From: an uncultured Lachnospiraceae bacterium
Lineage (GTDB): Bacteria; Bacillota; Clostridia; Lachnospirales; Lachnospiraceae
NCBI GenBank assembly: GCA_904420225.1
Contig: CAJFUP010000117.1
Coordinates: forward strand, 1-36,617
DNA: 36,617 nucleotides
Direction of reading: 5' to 3'
Shown: piece after piece, positions 33,396 to 36,617 of the stretch
Numbering within the stretch: position 1 is the first letter of the stretch
Layout of the letters: the number at the start of each line of letters is the position of its first letter
Position numbers and translations under genes: made by a program
The notes under the pieces: model-generated
The model's input: the letters and a program-made list of their open reading frames with translations, nothing else
Databases searched by the model: none
What the model was told of the DNA's origin: nothing

Positions 33396-35238
33396 AATGA
33401 TAAAGCTGAACTGCCGTGCATTTCAGATATTCTGTAAGCGTTACCCGCAGATGGTGCTGTCGCGGCTGCTTTGCGTCATATGGACGTCGCTGACTCCGTA
33501 TGTGGGCATCTATCTGTCCGCGCTGGTGATTGATGAGCTGGCAGGCAGCCGAAATGCCGCACGGCTGCGTTTTTTGGTGCTGCTCACATTGGGGTCTGCG
33601 GCTTTGATCGCCCTGATTTCCGCACTTTTGAACAAGTGGAAGGAAACGCGCGGCGCGGGATTGTGGTTTAAGGTGGAACATATTTTTTCAGAGAAACTTC
33701 TTGATATGGACTATGTCAATTTGGATGAAACCGAAACGGCGGAACTGCTTTCCACGATCCGCCAGAATCAAAACGGAGGCGGCTGGGGTCTTTACCGCGT
33801 AATGGCAAACTGCGAAGCCCTCTGTTCTGCGGTTCTGACGCTGCTGGGCGGCATTTCCCTGACGGTATCGCTGTTTATACGCCGCGTCCCCCAAAACGCG
33901 GGCGCGTATACCTTATTGAACAAACCGGCAGTTATCTTTTTTGTGATCGCCGTTATGCTTGCCATTACGTATCTTGCCCCGGCACTTTCCAATAAAGCGG
34001 GCAGTTATTGGGCGCGCAATGCGGATTCCCACAATCTGGGAAACCGGCTGTTTAGCTTTTTTGGCTGGCTGGGCTATCACAGAGAGCTGGCTGCTGATGT
34101 GAGAATGTACCGGCAGGACAGGATGTGTGAAAGATATAACCGCAGCAAGGACGGCGCCTTCGGTTCCAATGGACTGTTTGCCCATTTGAGCCTGGGCCCC
34201 ATTGGGCTGTACAGCGCGGCGTCTTCTGCGGTTTCGGTCATCTTTACCGGCGCCGCTTATGTGTTTGTCTGCCTCAAAGCATGGGCGGGGGCATTTGGAC
34301 TGGGGGCGGTTACCCAGTATGTGGCCTCCATCACCAAGGTGTCCGGGGGCGTATCCGGTCTGATCTCAGCGTTGGGGGACATGAGAAATAATGCCTCTTT
34401 TCTGGAACAGGTATTTGCTTTCCTTGATATTCCCAATCCCATGTATCAGGGCAGCCTCACCGTGGAGAAACGCCGTGACCGCAGCTATCAGGTGGAGTTT
34501 CGCAATGTTTCCTTCCGCTATCCAGGCAGCGATACCTATGCGCTGCGCAATGTAAGCATGAAATTTGTGATTGGCAGGCGTCTGGCAGTGGTGGGCATGA
34601 ACGGAAGCGGCAAGACGACTTTTATCAAATTGCTGTGCCGCCTGTATGATCCCACCGAAGGAGAAATCCTGCTCAATGGCATTGATATCCGCAAGTATAA
34701 TTATGCGGAATATATGAACTTGTTCTCTGTGGTATTCCAGGATTTCAAGCTGTTTGCACTGAAGCTGGGTGAGAATGTGGCCTCAAAGGCGGAGTATGAC
34801 AGGCATTTGGCGGCGGATTGCCTGGAAAAAGCGGGATTTGCGGAAAATCTGGCAAAGCTGCCCAGAGGACTGGACACGTTTCTGTATAAGGATTACGACA
34901 AAGACGGCGTAAATGTTTCGGGAGGCGAAGCGCAGAAGATCGCCATCGCCAGGGCTTTGTACAAGGACGCGCCCTTTATCGTTCTGGATGAGCCCACTGC
35001 CGCGCTGGATCCCATTGCGGAGGCGGAGATTTACTCCAAGTTCAATGATATTGTTGGAGATAAAACCGCAGTCTACATCAGCCACCGCCTGTCCTCCTGC
35101 AAGTTTTGCGACGAAATCGCTGTGTTTCATGAGGGCGCGGTGGTTCAGCAGGGTACCCACGATGAACTCCTGGCCGATGAAACCGGCATGTATCATCAGC
35201 TCTGGCACGCCCAGGCGCAATACTATACGGAATCATAG
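33361..35238 (+). CDS. ABC half-transporter (membrane plus ATPase domain), second of a pair
   Basis: The 625-residue partner of the preceding gene starts at ATG 33361, behind AAGGAGAGGG and inside the end of gene one. About six membrane segments reach residue about 350, and the ATPase domain follows: Walker A GMNGSGKTT, signature VSGGEAQKIAIARAL, Walker B FIVLDEP with TAALDP, H-loop SHRLSSC. Both ATPase sites look intact in both subunits, so the heterodimer has no obvious degenerate site. Its 3' end overlaps the end of the clpP-like gene on the other strand by 16 bp, with no terminator seen between them. Confidence 0.92.
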   Translation: MPKKAKRKSWSEMIKLNCRAFQIFCKRYPQMVLSRLLCVIWTSLTPYVGIYLSALVIDELAGSRNAARLRFLVLLTLGSAALIALISALLNKWKETRGAGLWFKVEHIFSEKLLDMDYVNLDETETAELLSTIRQNQNGGGWGLYRVMANCEALCSAVLTLLGGISLTVSLFIRRVPQNAGAYTLLNKPAVIFFVIAVMLAITYLAPALSNKAGSYWARNADSHNLGNRLFSFFGWLGYHRELAADVRMYRQDRMCERYNRSKDGAFGSNGLFAHLSLGPIGLYSAASSAVSVIFTGAAYVFVCLKAWAGAFGLGAVTQYVASITKVSGGVSGLISALGDMRNNASFLEQVFAFLDIPNPMYQGSLTVEKRRDRSYQVEFRNVSFRYPGSDTYALRNVSMKFVIGRRLAVVGMNGSGKTTFIKLLCRLYDPTEGEILLNGIDIRKYNYAEYMNLFSVVFQDFKLFALKLGENVASKAEYDRHLAADCLEKAGFAENLAKLPRGLDTFLYKDYDKDGVNVSGGEAQKIAIARALYKDAPFIVLDEPTAALDPIAEAEIYSKFNDIVGDKTAVYISHRLSSCKFCDEIAVFHEGAVVQQGTHDELLADETGMYHQLWHAQAQYYTES

Positions 35239-35693
35239 GGACAGAGCGTTTCCATGGCTTTCATGGGACGGGCAGCGGGCGGAAACAGAATACGGTCAAT
35301 GATGTCGTAGTCCACGGCTTCTTGGGCAGTCATGAAACAGTCACGATCTGTGTCTTTTTGGATCCACTCCAGGGAATTGCCGGTGTGGGCAGCCAGGACC
35401 TGATGGATCATGATCTCGCTGTGGGGATAGGCGGCCCGCCTCCCCGGCGTCCCGGCGGCCAGCAGCACAGCGGCCATGGAGGCGGCGCTGCCCAGGCAGA
35501 CGGTGGCAATGGGGTTGGAGAGCTGCTGCATGACATCGTAGACGGCCAGACCGGATATCACATCGCCGCCGGGACTGCTGATGATGAGGGTAATCTCTCC
35601 GTCCAGATAGATCTGCCGCCGGTGGTTGAAAAAATAGGGCGGAATGTGGGATGTTTCCCTGCCAGCGCGGGAACTGAATTGGATGGTGGGCAT
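35223..35693 (-). CDS. Short ClpP-like serine protease lacking the handle helix
   Basis: The 156-residue protein starts at ATG 35693 with AAGGAG 8 bases upstream. It is clearly ClpP-like: ISSPGGDVISGLAVYDVM, GSAASMAAVLLAAG (catalytic Ser72), PHSEIMIHQ (His97), KDTDRDCFM (Asp114). Ser to His spacing, 25, is as in E. coli ClpP. His to Asp is only 17, against 49, so about 32 residues are missing, the segment that forms the handle helix holding two rings together. A second gap of about 24 residues lies between DGEI and TLIISSPGG. Both gaps are in frame and all three catalytic residues remain. It may be a degraded gene or a variant protease that works as a single ring or not at all. Confidence 0.75.
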   Translation of the reverse strand: MPTIQFSSRAGRETSHIPPYFFNHRRQIYLDGEITLIISSPGGDVISGLAVYDVMQQLSNPIATVCLGSAASMAAVLLAAGTPGRRAAYPHSEIMIHQVLAAHTGNSLEWIQKDTDRDCFMTAQEAVDYDIIDRILFPPAARPMKAMETLCPYDSV

Positions 35694-35798
35694 AGAGATA
35701 CTCCTTTCTGCGGTGAGAGGGTTGGACAATTGCAAAACCTTTGGAAAAGGGGAGGGGTGGGCAGGGAAAAGTCAGTCAATCTCTCGTTTTGTTTTTTC

Positions 35799-36144
35799 AG
35801 CAGAACCAAGCGGCATCCCAGGGATCCAATCAACGAGCTGATCAGCTTTGGAAATACCTGGCTGTATCAAAAGATTTCACGGCTCATTTATAAAGGCGCT
35901 CTGGATATACGAATCTCTTTCGTACATTCCGCGCAAAAACCAACAGAAAACTTAAATGGGGATTTATCTGAATACAGAAGGACAACGTATCATTCTCCAA
36001 GCGCTTGACCAAAAACTGCAGCAAACCATTACTTGGCAGTCGCAGAGAATAACCTATGAGCGAATCATCGGCAGAACCATTCACAATCTGGAACAAAGTC
36101 TCGCAGGAGATGAGACGTTTCATCCATTCAAATATCAAATGTAG
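35799..36144 (+). pseudogene. cas1: Remnant of CRISPR-associated cas1
   Basis: Two frames together match the C-terminal half of Cas1. In one frame, 35799-35957 reads RTKRHPRDPINELISFGNTW and then ISFVHSAQKPTENLN, where the His of FVHSA is the catalytic metal-binding His. In a second frame, 35956-36144 reads GIYLNTEGQRIILQALDQKL, then RITYERIIGRTI and DETFHPFKYQM, the usual Cas1 C-terminus. The first 140 or so residues are missing, including the conserved Glu. About 35 residues between LN and GIYLN, including the catalytic Asp, are deleted, and the frame shifts there. The blocks recall type I-B or III-like Cas1; the subtype is a guess. No cas2 or repeat array is visible. Confidence 0.7.
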
Positions 36145-36191
36145 ACGGTTTCTTACCCATCGATTCTGTGAAGAGCGCATCAACATATAAC

Positions 36192-36220
36192 TTGTGAGAA
36201 CCCAGGACCAATGCTATAAT
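36192..36220 (+). promoter_or_regulatory. Promoter of the methyltransferase gene
   Basis: TTGTGA (36192-36197) and TATAAT (36215-36220) have a 17-bp spacer ending TGC, with a perfect -10. Transcription would start near 36227, about 100 nt before the first ATG. Confidence 0.7.
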
Positions 36221-36328
36221 AACAGCATCCGATGGCGGCAGTGTAGGCAGTGATATCTTTGAGAAAATGAGTCAACCGATCTTCCTGCAGTCACACAAAA
36301 ATTAAAAAAGAACTTCTATAAGCATTGG

Positions 36329-36617
36329 ATGAAACATGGGATGGAGGACATGATACTTTCACTAAAAAAAGAATGGAATGGAAAAATCCTCGACATCGGC
36401 GGCGGGGGAGAGGGAATTATCGGGCGGCTCTACCGCCAACAGGTAACTGCCATTGACAAGAGGCAGGAGGAGCTGGATGAGGCACCAAATGGTTTTGAAA
36501 AAATTTTGATGGATGCCACCGATTTGAAATATGCCAATGAAACCTTTGATCATGTGACATGCTTTTTCACACTTATGTTCATGGATGCCCAGGAACAGCA
36601 AAAATCTCTGCTGGAAG
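36329..36617 (+). CDS. Class I SAM-dependent methyltransferase, 5' part
   Basis: The open frame runs off the window end, so only about 96 residues are seen. Motif I, KILDIGGGGEGIIGRL (residues 19-34), binds S-adenosylmethionine. VTAIDKRQEEL holds the acidic ribose-binding residue, and ILMDATDLKYANETFDHVTC is the third motif. ATG 36329 is the first in-frame start after a stop at 36260; ATG 36341 and 36350 are later choices, the last with GGAGG only two bases away. No strong RBS fits any, so the start is uncertain. The substrate class is not readable from this part. Confidence 0.75.
   Translation, partial: MKHGMEDMILSLKKEWNGKILDIGGGGEGIIGRLYRQQVTAIDKRQEELDEAPNGFEKILMDATDLKYANETFDHVTCFFTLMFMDAQEQQKSLLE

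Noticed and set aside
35736-36617. CRISPR repeat array near the cas1 remnant
   Set aside because: No regularly spaced repeats were found between 35694 and 36617.
1-36617. tRNA, rRNA or insertion sequence genes
   Set aside because: No cloverleaf-like stretch, rRNA-like sequence or transposase was recognised in any part of the window.

Overview
The gene content points to an anaerobic Clostridia genome, most likely Lachnospiraceae. It has a YesM/YesN-type two-component system, LplB/YtcP-type sugar permeases with a DUF3502-type lipoprotein, AddB in place of RecB/RecC, AGGAGG-type ribosome binding sites, and LytTR/GHKL and paired ABC half-transporters typical of gut Firmicutes. I saw no rRNA, tRNA, insertion sequence or intact CRISPR array.

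Region 1 (1-15266) is a glycan-utilisation locus. The minus strand carries a sugar-binding lipoprotein gene and, past a hairpin terminator, a 1355-residue secreted beta-helix enzyme with a long Pro-Thr-Glu/Asp repeat tail. The plus strand carries an AraC-type response regulator and its histidine kinase, then two permeases, then a cytosolic 1206-residue protein that joins a heparinase II/III-like lyase to a C-terminal beta-helix. The lipoprotein and permease promoters share a 37-nt element at exactly the same distance from the same -10 hexamer. This is the best candidate for the response regulator's operator.

Region 2 (15267-23342) has addB (without addA next to it), a YesU-like DUF1961 protein, a GNAT acetyltransferase, a CPA1-type cation/proton antiporter with an RCK_C domain, and a sulfatase without a signal peptide. 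A convergent AraC regulator follows (23374-24234). The enzymes suggest import and intracellular breakdown of an acidic, probably sulfated oligosaccharide. The substrate is inferred, not shown.

Region 3 (24235-28517) opens with about 600 bp of mostly non-coding DNA holding a 50-bp dyad and a strong promoter. That promoter feeds a short leader ending in an intrinsic terminator, placed before a MATE gene that has lost its C-terminal half. A HisC-like aminotransferase and a full-length MATE transporter follow.

Region 4 (28518-35238) has a GH28 enzyme whose end overlaps a LytTR response regulator, a membrane-less GHKL kinase, a terminator, and two overlapping ABC half-transporters that probably form a heterodimeric exporter.

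Region 5 (35223-36617) looks eroded. It holds a short ClpP-like protein with two in-frame internal gaps but all three catalytic residues, a frameshifted and internally deleted remnant of CRISPR cas1, and the start of a class I SAM methyltransferase behind a good promoter.
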